From contig JAISMF010000023.1 of the NCBI GenBank assembly GCA_031276865.1, positions 23,893 through 87,892 on the forward strand: DNA of 64,000 nt, read 5' to 3'. The stretch comes from Deltaproteobacteria bacterium. GTDB taxonomy: Bacteria > Desulfobacterota > Desulfarculia > Adiutricales > Adiutricaceae. Each line of letters starts with the position of its first letter. The first letter of the stretch is position 1. The notes beneath the pieces are model-generated. The model did no database searches, was not told the DNA's origin, and saw nothing but the letters and a program-made list of their open reading frames with translations. The translations under genes and the position numbers were made by a program. Below, one piece after another: positions 44,038 through 56,425 of this stretch.

Positions 44038-46038
44038 TTAGGTCCGGCCGAATTTCTTCTCCAGCTCGGATAGGGTGATGGTGATCGAGGAGGGCCTCCC
44101 GTGGGGGCAGTAGGCCCCGGAGGGGCTCTCCAGCATGTCTTCCAGAAGGGTCCGCATCTCCTCGGGCTCCAGGGAGTGTCCGGCCTTGACGGCCGCCCGG
44201 CAGGCCACCGAGTGCAGCCAGGATTCCGATATCTCCTCCAAAACCCCGTCCGGACGGGCCTCGTCGTAGTTTTTCAAACTGTCCGCGGCCCCCTCCAGCA
44301 TTTCCATCAAGGCCTCCCGGGCCTCCTCTTGGGAGAGGATGGAGGGCACCCCCGTGAGGCGGTACTGCTCCTCGCCGAAGGGTTCCAGCTCGAAGCCGAA
44401 GCGCCGGAGGGGCCGGAGGATTTTTTCCAGGGCCGCCCGGTCCCGGGCCGGGACGTCCAAAACGTCCGGTATGAGCGCCCGGCGTCCGGGAAGCCCCCGG
44501 GTCTTGAGGTTCCTTTGGAGGCGGTTGAACAACAGACGCTCGTGGGCCGCGTGCTGATCGGTTATCACCAACCCCGCCGGGCCCTCGGAGAGGATGTAGG
44601 TTTTGTGGAGCTGGGCCAGGGGTTTCAAGGACGCTTTCTCCTTCCAGAGCCCCTTCCTGGACCCCTCCGGGGTCCCGGAAGGGGGCCGCTCCCCGTCCCC
44701 CGAGGCTTCCCCCGCGGCGCTTTCAGGTCCCTTCCCCCCGTCTGGGGCGCCACCCTCCGCGGGCCGGAAGTCCCCGTTGGCGCTTCGGCCCGAGCTTCCG
44801 GCGTTCGGGAAACGATCGTCCAAGGCGCCGTGACCTCCCCGGGGGGTCGAGTCCGAGGGAGGCTTCGAAGCCGTCGAATAACCGGAATCCGTCGAATAAC
44901 CGGAGTCCGTCGAATAACCGGAATCCCTCGAATAACCGGAGTCCGCCGCGGGCCCCGATCCGGTGGCGCGAGAGGGTCCGGCCGGAGAATCGGGGTTTTC
45001 GGGTAAAACGTCCTCGTCCTCTTCGAGCCCCTGGGAGAATATTAGCGCCCTGGCGGAGCTTAGGGCCTTCCGCACGGCGTTCTCCACCGCCCGGAAGACT
45101 TTGAAGCCGTCCCGGAAGCGCACCTCGGTTTTGGCCGGGTGCACGTTAACGTCCACCTCGGAAGGGGGAAGCTCCACGAAGAGAAGGCCCGCCGGATAGC
45201 GCCCCTGGGGCAGGGCGCGGCCGCAGCCCTGGAGCACGGCCCGGTTCAACAGCCTGTCTCTCACCGGGCGGCCCAGGACGTAGACGTAAAGGGAGTTGAA
45301 GGTGCGGCGGCTAAGCGAGGGATCGGCTATCCGCCCGTGGACGGCCACCCCCCGCTCCTCGGAGTCGACGATCCTCAGGCCCGGAAGGGTGTTTTTTCCC
45401 AGAATGTCGGAGAGCCTGGCGGAGTAGTCGTTGCGGCTGTCGGCCCGCGTCAGGGTCCTTCCGTCGCAAACGAGCTTGAGGGAGAGATCCGGGCGGGAGA
45501 GGGCGTAGCGCTCCGCCGTCTCGGTCAGGTGGGCCTCCTCGGTTTTAACCGTCTTTAAAAACTTGCGCCGGGCCGGGACGTTGAAGAAGAGATCCGCCAC
45601 CTCCACCGTCGTGCCTTTGTTCATGGCGGCGGGTTCCACCGCCCCCGCCTTGCCCCCCTCCACCCTGATCCGGTGTCCGCCGCCGTCTCCGGTGGAGCTC
45701 GTGATTGTCAGTTTCGAGACCGCCGCGATGGAGGGGAGCGCCTCGCCCCGGAAGCCCAAGGTCTTGATTTCCGTTAAATCGCTGTCCGCCGAGAGCTTGC
45801 TGGTGGCGTGCCGCTCCAAAGACAAGGGGAGCTCGTCAGGACTCATGCCGCAGCCGTCGTCCGTCACCCGGATGAGGGTTTTGCCGCCGGAAACGCATTC
45901 GATCTCTATCTTAAGGGCTCCGGAATCCAGGCTGTTTTCCAGAAGCTCCTTTAAGATGGAGGCCGGCCTCTCCACTATCTCTCCGGCCGCGATGCGGTTC
46001 ACGAGATCGTCCGGCAGAAGTTTTATCCGGCTCGCCAT
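44038..46038 (-). CDS. mutL: DNA mismatch-repair protein MutL
   Basis: The N-terminal GHKL ATPase has IAAGEIVERPASILKELLENSLDSG, DDGCGMSPDELPLSLERHATSKL and TLGFRGEALPSIAAVSK, all intact. The C-terminal domain has CRAAVKAG and CPHGRP motifs of the endonuclease type, and DQHAAHERLLFN, where the last residue is Asn instead of the Glu of the classical DQHA(X)2E(X)4E motif. The linker carries an 18-bp repeat giving four tandem SGYSTD-like units (44873-44944). With 666 residues it is of normal length. GAGGATTTC precedes the ATG. No mutS is seen nearby. Activity as a strand-nicking endonuclease cannot be assumed because of the changed residue. Confidence 0.95.
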   Translation of the reverse strand: MASRIKLLPDDLVNRIAAGEIVERPASILKELLENSLDSGALKIEIECVSGGKTLIRVTDDGCGMSPDELPLSLERHATSKLSADSDLTEIKTLGFRGEALPSIAAVSKLTITSSTGDGGGHRIRVEGGKAGAVEPAAMNKGTTVEVADLFFNVPARRKFLKTVKTEEAHLTETAERYALSRPDLSLKLVCDGRTLTRADSRNDYSARLSDILGKNTLPGLRIVDSEERGVAVHGRIADPSLSRRTFNSLYVYVLGRPVRDRLLNRAVLQGCGRALPQGRYPAGLLFVELPPSEVDVNVHPAKTEVRFRDGFKVFRAVENAVRKALSSARALIFSQGLEEDEDVLPENPDSPAGPSRATGSGPAADSGYSRDSGYSTDSGYSTDSGYSTASKPPSDSTPRGGHGALDDRFPNAGSSGRSANGDFRPAEGGAPDGGKGPESAAGEASGDGERPPSGTPEGSRKGLWKEKASLKPLAQLHKTYILSEGPAGLVITDQHAAHERLLFNRLQRNLKTRGLPGRRALIPDVLDVPARDRAALEKILRPLRRFGFELEPFGEEQYRLTGVPSILSQEEAREALMEMLEGAADSLKNYDEARPDGVLEEISESWLHSVACRAAVKAGHSLEPEEMRTLLEDMLESPSGAYCPHGRPSSITITLSELEKKFGRT

Positions 46039-46336
46039 GAAATCCTCTTCGTTTTCGCCGCTTTTTTTCCCGGCCCGACTCGACTATAATGAACTTGGCG
46101 GAATGTGCCTATGGTTCCTTCCGGCTGGGTCGGCGGCCGTCGCTGGTGGTGCTGCCGGCGGCCGCCGGGCCCCGTATTTTTCCCGGAAAGAGAAAAAAAC
46201 AAGTCCCTCCCTCGTCGCTCCGGAAAGGACGCCGTTTCGGGGCCGCTGGAGGCTTTTTCGGCCTTTGGCCCCGGGGGGCGAAGGCGTCGCCTCGCGCGAA
46301 CGGCCGCCACAATCCTAAGTATAGCACAGGTTCCAC

Positions 46337-46777
46337 ATGATTCGAGACGACGAGGCGCCCCCCGCCGCCGGGGGCGGATTTCCTTCCGAAAAGGCCGGAT
46401 CGCCTCCGGAAAAGGGCGGATCTCCCGCGGAAAAGGGCGGATCGCGGCCGGAAAAGGGGGATCCCCCGCCGGAAGAGAGGGGTCGGGAGGGAGTGGACTG
46501 GTTCTGGGTCCTCACCACCCCCGTCACCATCCATCGGGACAAGATGCTGGTTTTGGAGCTGGAGAGCCAATACGAGTTCGTGCCCGTCTTCCGCTCCAAA
46601 GCGGAGGCGGCGGCGGTTCTTTCCAAAATGGCGGATAAAAACTACGTGATCCAGGCCATGCACCGCGGGGACCTAAGGGACTTCGCGGCCTCTGGGCGGC
46701 TGAGGGTCCACACCGTGAACGGAGAGGGCCGCGTGGTCGGGGTCTGGGATGACGACCTTCCTTCCCGGGAGAACTGA
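46337..46777 (+). CDS. Small hypothetical protein with a low-complexity N-terminus
   Basis: The first 50 residues are Pro/Gly/Glu/Lys-rich repeats of a GGSPAEK/GGSPPEK type and arise from tandem GGAAAAGGGCGGAT-like DNA. A compact domain follows (VDWFWVLTTPVTIHRDKMLVLELESQYEFVPVFRSKAEAAAVLSKMADKNYVIQAMHRGDLRDFAA), ending in VVGVWDDDLPSREN. The family is not recognised. The true start may lie inside the repeats; the ATG used is the most upstream. It lies between divergent mutL and the OleD-like gene, and an intrinsic terminator follows it. Confidence 0.6.
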   Translation: MIRDDEAPPAAGGGFPSEKAGSPPEKGGSPAEKGGSRPEKGDPPPEERGREGVDWFWVLTTPVTIHRDKMLVLELESQYEFVPVFRSKAEAAAVLSKMADKNYVIQAMHRGDLRDFAASGRLRVHTVNGEGRVVGVWDDDLPSREN

Positions 46778-46780
46778 CCC

Positions 46781-46820
46781 GAAAGGCCGGAGGGGGCGTC
46801 CGCCCCTCTCCGGCCTTTCC
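46781..46820 (+). terminator. Intrinsic terminator after the small hypothetical gene
   Basis: GAAAGGCCGGAG pairs with CTCCGGCCTTTC, extended by GGGG/CCCC with a bulge. The downstream T-run is short (CCTTTC), so it is weaker than others in the window. Confidence 0.6.
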
Positions 46821-46840
46821 TTTCACATTTCGGGGGACTC

Positions 46841-47839
46841 ATGCTCGTCCTTGTAACCGGCGGCGGCGGCTTTTTGGGAAAGCGCGTCATAGAGCTTTTA
46901 ATTCAGGAAGGTTTCCAAGCGCGGGCCTACCTGCGCCGACCTCTTCCGGAGCTTCGCGAAGCGGGGGCGGAGGCGTTTTACGGAACCCTGGAGGACCAGG
47001 CGCGCCTGGAGGAGGCCGCCCGGGGGGCGGAGGCCGTGATCCATTTGGCCGCGAAGACCGGCGTCTGGGGGCGCCTCGACGATTTTCTGGAGGCGAACGC
47101 CCGGGGAACCGAGCGCCTCCTTGACGCCGCCCGGAAGTCCGGAGCGCGCTATTTCGTCCACGCCAGCACGCCCAGCGTCGTCCACCGGGGGGGCGACCTC
47201 GTAAACGCCGACGAGAGCGCCCCTTATCTCACGGAGAAGAGATTTCCCTACCCCTACAGCAAGATGCTCGCCGAAAGGGCCGTTTTGGAGGCGAACTCCC
47301 CCTCTTTTAAAACCCTGGCCCTGCGCCCGCACCTCGTCTGGGGCCCCGGTGATCCCCACTTCCTTCCCCGGCTCTTCGAGATGGAGAGGCGGGGGAAACT
47401 CAAGTTCTTCAAAGGGGGGCCTTACCTGGTCTCCCACACCTATATCGACAACGCCGCCCACGCCCACGTTTTGGCCTTGAAAAGCCTGGCCGCGGGGAAA
47501 GAGGTCTCCGGGCTTCCCTATTTCATTTCCGAGCCGGAGCCCATGGATGTGAAAGAGCTCGTGAACTCCCTTCTGCGCTGCGGAAATCGGCCGGAGGCGT
47601 CGGGGGAGGCGCCCAGGTTTCTGGGAAGGGCCTACGGGGCCCTCTGCGAGGGGATCTACCGTCTCCTGAGGCTTTCGGGGGAGCCGCCCATGACCGCGTT
47701 CACCGCCATCCAGCTTTCCACCAGCCACTATTTCAACATCCAAAGGGCCGTGAGCCTTTTGGACTACAGGCCCCTGGTGACGACGAAGGAGGCCTTTTCG
47801 CGTCTGGCCCTTTATTTAAAGGAGCATCCCCCGCTGTGA
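46841..47839 (+). CDS. OleD/3-beta-HSD-like NAD(P)-dependent reductase
   Basis: The extended short-chain dehydrogenase has the glycine-rich TGGGGFLG (residues 6-13), the AAKTGVWG segment (70-77), the STPSVVHRGG loop and the YPYSK catalytic pair (Tyr137, Lys141). The set AAKxGVWG plus STPSVV and LRPHLVWGPGDPHFLPRL is typical of OleD-type 2-alkyl-3-oxoalkanoate reductases and of 3-beta-HSD/HpnA-like proteins. No signal peptide is seen. The length (332) is normal. Other ole genes are not adjacent, so an olefin pathway cannot be claimed. It follows the terminator of the small hypothetical gene and stands before a long noncoding stretch. Confidence 0.85.
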   Translation: MLVLVTGGGGFLGKRVIELLIQEGFQARAYLRRPLPELREAGAEAFYGTLEDQARLEEAARGAEAVIHLAAKTGVWGRLDDFLEANARGTERLLDAARKSGARYFVHASTPSVVHRGGDLVNADESAPYLTEKRFPYPYSKMLAERAVLEANSPSFKTLALRPHLVWGPGDPHFLPRLFEMERRGKLKFFKGGPYLVSHTYIDNAAHAHVLALKSLAAGKEVSGLPYFISEPEPMDVKELVNSLLRCGNRPEASGEAPRFLGRAYGALCEGIYRLLRLSGEPPMTAFTAIQLSTSHYFNIQRAVSLLDYRPLVTTKEAFSRLALYLKEHPPL

Positions 47840-49388
47840 AACGCCTTGAAACGTCGTGAAAAGCTTTAACCCCTGGTTAGAACGCTTGAAAAAAATCCTT
47901 GGAAACGCTTTGAAGCCATATAACACCCTCCTAAAACCCCCCGAAAACCCGCCCAAACCCGCCCGCCTCTCCGTTTTCCCCGCCCGGCGCCTCCTCTCCG
48001 GCGGCGGAAAACCCCGCCCGAACTCCTCCAGGATCCCTTTTTGAAACGCCAAAGGTTTTGGAAGCGTCCCGCTTTTCTTTTTTTTCCCTTCGCTTTGATA
48101 ATCGTTTCGCGAAACGGCGCTTTTAATTTTTTTGAAAACTCCTTTCGGGACGCGTGAAAGCGGTTTTTTACCGACGGATTTATAAGCCTCCCCGAAGCTT
48201 CGCCAAATGGCGCCTCCAGGAAAACGCCGCCCTGGCGCCCCGCGGGGGCGCGCGGATTAGGCGGCGCGGTTTTCCCCGGGAAGGCGGTTTTTCGCGGCTT
48301 TTTTTAGTTCCGCCGAAACGATCGATCCGGCCTGGGGAAAAAGCCACCTCTTAAGGCGCGGTGAAATAATTTTAAAAAGTCTTTTTTCCGCTTTTTATCC
48401 GCCCCGGAAAAAAAGCGATTTGAAAGTCGCGGAAAAACCAATCGGGCGCGGGGGAAAAAAACGCTTGAGCGCGCGCAAGGCGCGGACGGATTAATAATGT
48501 TATGGTGGCTGAAAATCCCCGCCAGTCCGGGATTTTTCACTCCTTGTTTTCAAAGCGTTTCCTTAAACAAGACCGCTGGATCGTGGAAAAGAGCGTAATT
48601 CATCGTCGTTTGGAGAAATATGGGAAAAACAACTCTTTTTAGACGCTTCGGCCTATTTTCGTTTTCGCTCGTTTCGCCTTTAAATACCAACGTTTCCGTC
48701 CGGAAAGACGAATTCGCCCGCGGCGATGAACCAGGGTGATTTTTAACGCTTTCGCCGTTTTCCCCCGAACGTCCCTTAGTTTCCGGGGGAAGGCGCCTTT
48801 CAAGGCGGCGGGGGGCGAGTTTTAGGGAGGGGCGGGTCGCTTCTGGCGGGTTCGGGGCCGTTTACAAAAGCCCCTCACGAATTTGGAACGTGAAAAGGCG
48901 AAATAAAATTTTTACGCCGGCGCGAAAAGCCCCCAAGGTTTTAAGATTTTAAAAATTCTTCTCCACGAGCGGTGGATCCGTATTATTTGTCTCGTATTTC
49001 GTTTATCGTCTCTAATCGGTTTTCACGGCCGGAATTTTCGCGCGCGCGTCAATTTTTAAAAAACGCTTTTCGGAGGCGGAATTAATGAAAAAAGCGCGCC
49101 GTGAATTCGCCGGCGTCCTGGCTTTCGACCCTTTCAGGCGTCCGCCTTCCTCCCTCCGGCCGCTTTCGAAAGCCCCCCGAGGCGCCTCGGGCGCCCGGGG
49201 GCGCCGGCGGCTTCGACCGGATCGGGGAAAGCCCGGCTGAAAGCGGATTTTTCCCTCCAGTTTGAGGACGCCCTCGGAAACGGAGCGGAAAACGCCCCTT
49301 TTTCCGGGGCGGCCGGATTCTTTTTTCTGGAAATCCGGCTTAAGACCGGCCCGTTTTCCCCACGCGGGTTACCTTGAGGATTTGGTCC
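47840..49388. other. 1.5-kb gene-poor region
   Basis: No frame here has a domain or a good ribosome-binding site. Sequence is mixed, with G+C-rich patches and frequent short runs such as GTTTTT and CGCTTTT. A terminator-like hairpin (AAAATCCC/GGGATTTTT) lies at about 48515-48536 without an obvious gene before it. The chemoreceptor promoter should be at its right end. Confidence 0.6.
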
Positions 49389-51302
49389 ATGACCCTGCAC
49401 GAGAAACTTGTAACAGCCTTTCTGATCCCCCTTTTACTGGTGTTCGGCTTCATAACGGTGAAAAACTACCGGGAGGACAAGGGGCAGGCGCTCCAGAAGG
49501 TGGACATCTTCCTGGACGGCCAGGTGGAGGCCAAGGTTTCGGAGGTGGACGCCATCTTAAGGGAGATGCGCCAGCCCCCCCTGCTGGTCTCCAACCTCCT
49601 CGAAAACAAGCTGCCCGAAACGGACGAGGAGTTTTTTCAGACGCTCCGCCTGGCCTTGTCCACCTCCAAGGACGTCTTCGGCTCGGCCATAGCCTTCGCC
49701 AGGCGCAAGTACCGCCCCGATAGGGAGCTTTACGCCCCCTACCTTTCCAAAGGCGGGGCCGCCGGCACCTTCATCGACCCCGAGCACGGCGCCTACGACT
49801 ACACGAGCGACCCGGACGGGGCCTGGTTCACCGCGCCCATGGAGAGGGGGGCCCCCCTCTGGACGGAGCCCTATTTCGACAAGGGGGCGGGAAACATCTG
49901 GATGTGCTCCTACTCCGTGCCCTTCAAGAGCGGAGGCGAGTTCGTCGGGGTGGTGACGGTGGACATACCCATCACGGGGATGATCGAGCTCCTTAAGGAG
50001 GGGAGGCGGGCCCTCTCCGAGATATCCCCGGGGGGCTACTACCTCATATTCTCCCCCGACGGAAAGCTTATCTCGCATCCGGACGAGGCTTTGGTCTCCG
50101 GCGGGGCGAACTTCATCCAGGCCAACCTCTCCGGGGCGGAAAGCCCAAAGGCCAGATCCGCCTGGGACGATTTCAAAAAGAAGACGGCCTCCGGCTCCGC
50201 CTTCGCCATGAGCCTCCCCTTGACCCTTTCGGAGGAGGGGGAGCGGATGAAGATCGTCCGCGCGGCTCCCATTCCGTCCTCGGGGTGGTACCTGGGGGCC
50301 GTCATGGACTACGAGGAGGTGATGGCGCCGGTTAGGAGCACGCTGTGGAAGAACATCTTCTTCTTCCTGGCCTCCATGATGGTTTTGGCCGCGGCCATTT
50401 TCATCCCCGTCCTGCGCCTCTCCCGGAGCCTCGAGCGCATCGCCTTGAAGCTTGAAACCCAGTTCAACAACTTAAAAAGGGTGGCCGACAGCATTGGCGG
50501 CACCAGCGACACCATGCGGGAGTCGGCTTTGGAGGAGGGAAAGCGCCTCGAGGAGCTCGCGAGCGAGCTGGACTCCCTTTCCAACACCTCGGTGGAGAAC
50601 CGGAAGGTGGCCAAAGACGGGGCCAGTTTGGGGCGGAACACCGCCGAGCGGGTGAACCGCGGCTCGAAGGACGTAGACGAGATGCGGGCGGCCATGCTCG
50701 CCATCAGCGGCACCTCCCGGAGCATCGAAAGCGTGTTGAACATAATCGAGGGCATCTCCTTTCAGACCAACCTTTTGGCCCTGAACGCCTCCGTGGAGGC
50801 CGCCCGGGCGGGGGAGGCGGGTTCGGGCTTCGCCGTGGTGGCCGAGGAGGTGCGCAGCCTGGCCCAGAGATCCGCCGACTCGGTGCACAAGACCAACGCC
50901 TTCGTGGACGAGAACCAGGCGCAGGTTAAGAACGGGGAGCTCATCTCCGCCAAGCTGGACTCGAATTTCCAGAGCCTCTCCAGCAGCGCGGCGGCCACCA
51001 TCGCCGCTTTGGAGAGCATCCTCGCCCAGGTGAACTCCGAATACGAGAGGATCAAGCAGCTGGAGGACTCGGTGCGGAGGATGAAGGGCGCGACCGCCCA
51101 TACCTCGGACAGCGCCCGCTACCTCAGCCAGGAGGCCGAGGATTTGAGCGAACAGGGCCGGGAGCTGCAGCGGGTCATTTCGGACTTGAAATCCATGGTC
51201 CGCCGGGGCAAGAGCCGGGACGACGGAACGGGCGGGGAGCGCCTGGACGGCCGCGGCCGCGGCCGCGGCGAGAGAAACGGGGGAAGGGAGCTTCTCGGGT
51301 GA
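49389..51302 (+). CDS. Methyl-accepting chemotaxis protein with dCache sensor
   Basis: One membrane helix near residues 10-26 and a second near 318-338 bound a periplasmic sensor (about 290 residues) of dCache type, with landmarks [37 protein letters not shown] and GVVTVDIPI. No HAMP domain is apparent after the second helix. The cytoplasmic signalling tip is conserved ([43 protein letters not shown]). The ATG at 49389 was chosen because GAGG lies before it, over a TTG five codons upstream. The C-terminal tail is Gly/Arg-rich, without a CheR-docking pentapeptide. It signals to CheA/CheW, which are not in the window. The terminator shared with ligA follows. Confidence 0.92.
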   Translation: MTLHEKLVTAFLIPLLLVFGFITVKNYREDKGQALQKVDIFLDGQVEAKVSEVDAILREMRQPPLLVSNLLENKLPETDEEFFQTLRLALSTSKDVFGSAIAFARRKYRPDRELYAPYLSKGGAAGTFIDPEHGAYDYTSDPDGAWFTAPMERGAPLWTEPYFDKGAGNIWMCSYSVPFKSGGEFVGVVTVDIPITGMIELLKEGRRALSEISPGGYYLIFSPDGKLISHPDEALVSGGANFIQANLSGAESPKARSAWDDFKKKTASGSAFAMSLPLTLSEEGERMKIVRAAPIPSSGWYLGAVMDYEEVMAPVRSTLWKNIFFFLASMMVLAAAIFIPVLRLSRSLERIALKLETQFNNLKRVADSIGGTSDTMRESALEEGKRLEELASELDSLSNTSVENRKVAKDGASLGRNTAERVNRGSKDVDEMRAAMLAISGTSRSIESVLNIIEGISFQTNLLALNASVEAARAGEAGSGFAVVAEEVRSLAQRSADSVHKTNAFVDENQAQVKNGELISAKLDSNFQSLSSSAAATIAALESILAQVNSEYERIKQLEDSVRRMKGATAHTSDSARYLSQEAEDLSEQGRELQRVISDLKSMVRRGKSRDDGTGGERLDGRGRGRGERNGGRELLG

Positions 51303-51385
51303 AAAGGCCCGCCCGGCTGAAAAAAGATCGAGCCGGAAAAAAAAACAGGGCGGAGCCGGAAAAGAAAAGGGCCCGCCCGCCGTGA

Positions 51386-51417
51386 AAAACCCGAGGGGGC
51401 CCGCCTCGGGTTTTTTC
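51386..51417. terminator. Bidirectional intrinsic terminator between the chemoreceptor and ligA
   Basis: AAAAACCCGAGG and CCTCGGGTTTTTT form a 12-bp stem with a 7-base loop. A-run and T-run on opposite sides suit termination of both convergent genes. Confidence 0.9.
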
Positions 51418-51472
51418 GCGCGGACGGGCTTCGGGGGGGCTTTCCAGCGCCTCTTAAAGCCCTGGAAGCGCT

Positions 51473-54464
<2,992 letters not shown>

Positions 54465-56363
54465 CTACTCGAAGAGGGAGGCGTCCGTGTGGGGGATGAA
54501 CTGGCTCGCCATGTATTTGTCCATGTATCCGGGCGTCTCCGAAAGCTCGAAGTTGGTCATCATGCTCTTTATTTTGTTCGCGGCCTTCCACATGGTTCCG
54601 GACATGGCGGCCAGGGTGGCGCCGGAAAGGGAGGCGTTTCCGATGTACTGGAAGCGCTCCAGGGGAAGCTTGGGGAGGAGTCCGATGCTTATGGCGTTTT
54701 CTATGTCGAGCGAGCGCCCGAAACCGCCGGCTATGACGACCTTTTCCAGATCCTGCATGCCGAGGCCCACCGCCTCCACCAGGGTCTGGTAGCCGGAGTA
54801 CATGGCCCCCTTGGCGCGGACCAGGTTGTCGATGTCGATTTCGGTCAATACCACGTCGTTTCCGCCGGCGCTCTCCTCTTTCGGAGCGAGCAGGTACTCG
54901 GTTCCGTCCTCCGAGGGCCGCAAAAAGGGCGCGCTCCCCTCCACGTATTTGCCCTGCTTGTTCACGATCCCCAGCTTGAAGAGATCGGCCACTATGTTTA
55001 TAAGGCCCGAGCCGCAGATCCCCGTGGGCCCGCCCCCGCCGATCACGCCCAGGATGTGGGTCTTCTTTTGGGGGTCGTAGGCGAAGTTCTCGATGGCCCC
55101 CGGGGCCGCCCGCATGCCGCACTTGACCCCGCCGCCCTCGAAGGCTGGTCCCGCCGAGCAGGCGGCGCAGGTCATCCAGTCCTGGTTGCCCACGACGATC
55201 TCGCCGTTGGTGCCCACGTCTATGTAGAGGGTGAGCTCGGGACGGCGGTAGAAGCCCGAGGCCAGGACCCCGGAGACGATGTCGCCTCCCACGTAGCTCG
55301 AAACCGAGGGGAAGATCTGCAAAACCGTCCCCCGTTCCACCTGGAGCCCCAGATCCCGGGCGTCGACGCTGGGCCAGGAGGCCACGGGGGGCACGTAGGG
55401 GGCGAGGCGGATGGTTTTGGGGGGGATTCCGGCGAAGAGGTGGCTCATGGTGGTGTTGCCGGAAACGTAGATCAGCCGGGTTCTTTTCCGATAGCCGGGG
55501 AAACCTTCCTCCAGGCGCTCCAAAAGGCCGTTTATTGTCCCCGCCACCTGGCGCTGCAGGGTGGGGAGGCCCGTGCCGTCCTTGCGCTCGGCGTAGACGA
55601 TGCGGCTTATGACGTCCTCCCCGTAGGAGATCTGCCCGTTTAAATCGCCCGCGGGCTCCAGGGCCTCGCCGGTGGCGAGATCCACGAGCCGCGCCCAGAC
55701 GCTCGTCGTGCCTATGTCCACCGCGAGGGCGTAGAGCCTTTCCTTTCCGCTTTGGGGGACGAAGCCCAAGACGCGCCCCTTGGGGCTTGAGTCGCCGTTC
55801 ATCAAGGGGAGCTCGTGGTAGACGTCCGCCTTTATTTTAAAGCCGTTCTCCCGCAAGATCCCGGAAAGCTCCCTTAGATCGGAAAGCTCCACGAAGAGAT
55901 CGCTCATCCCCTCCAGGGCCAGGGCGTTGTTGACCCGGTCCAGATCGCTTAGGTTGTCCTCGTGGGAGGGCGGCTCCAAAGTCAGATCCGCCTCCCGGAC
56001 CGTCGGATCGAGGCAATCCGCCCGGACGGACTCGTCCGCCTGGGCGGCCTTTTTAAAAACCGAGGCGTCGCCCCTGGACTCCAGGGGGATGAAGATGGTG
56101 GCCGGGCCGTCGCATTTGGCCCGGCAGGCCAGCCTGAGGTTCTTTTTGAAGTCCTCTTCGGTGAGGTAGAGGCCCGGAGCGGCCTCCAGCGAGCCCTCCC
56201 TCAGCTCCACCATGCAGCGCCCGCAGACGCCCTCGCCGCCGCAGGAGGCGTTGATGTGGACGCCCCCCCGGTTGGCCACGTCCAGGAGGGATTCCCCCGC
56301 CCTGGCCACCACGCTCGTCTGCTCCGGCAGAAAGCTTACTTCGAACTCTAAACTCGAGGACAT
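54465..56363 (-). CDS. RACo-like ATP-dependent activator of corrinoid proteins
   Basis: An N-terminal [2Fe-2S] ferredoxin domain has the pattern C41-x5-C47-x2-C50 and C80 (from the chosen start). An ASKHA-type C-terminal domain follows (VDIGTTSVWARLVDL, GNTTMSHLF, YIDVGTNGEIVVG, CSAGPAFEGGGVKCGM, GICGSGLINIVADL, VVIAGGFGRSLDIENAISIGLLP). This is the layout of RACo/AcsV, which reduces the inactive Co(II) corrinoid to Co(I) using ATP. The ATG at 56363 was chosen because AGGAG precedes it and it directly opens the ferredoxin domain; the longer frame starts 59 codons earlier. No methyltransferase or corrinoid protein is adjacent. A DUF1638 gene is at 28411-29001. The acyltransferase gene upstream is on the same strand. 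Confidence 0.93.
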   Translation of the reverse strand: MSSSLEFEVSFLPEQTSVVARAGESLLDVANRGGVHINASCGGEGVCGRCMVELREGSLEAAPGLYLTEEDFKKNLRLACRAKCDGPATIFIPLESRGDASVFKKAAQADESVRADCLDPTVREADLTLEPPSHEDNLSDLDRVNNALALEGMSDLFVELSDLRELSGILRENGFKIKADVYHELPLMNGDSSPKGRVLGFVPQSGKERLYALAVDIGTTSVWARLVDLATGEALEPAGDLNGQISYGEDVISRIVYAERKDGTGLPTLQRQVAGTINGLLERLEEGFPGYRKRTRLIYVSGNTTMSHLFAGIPPKTIRLAPYVPPVASWPSVDARDLGLQVERGTVLQIFPSVSSYVGGDIVSGVLASGFYRRPELTLYIDVGTNGEIVVGNQDWMTCAACSAGPAFEGGGVKCGMRAAPGAIENFAYDPQKKTHILGVIGGGGPTGICGSGLINIVADLFKLGIVNKQGKYVEGSAPFLRPSEDGTEYLLAPKEESAGGNDVVLTEIDIDNLVRAKGAMYSGYQTLVEAVGLGMQDLEKVVIAGGFGRSLDIENAISIGLLPKLPLERFQYIGNASLSGATLAAMSGTMWKAANKIKSMMTNFELSETPGYMDKYMASQFIPHTDASLFE

Positions 56364-56425
56364 GTGCGCTCTACTCCTAAATCCGAGGCGATGTGGGAAA
56401 AAGACGGCCTTCGTGGCCGCCCTCT

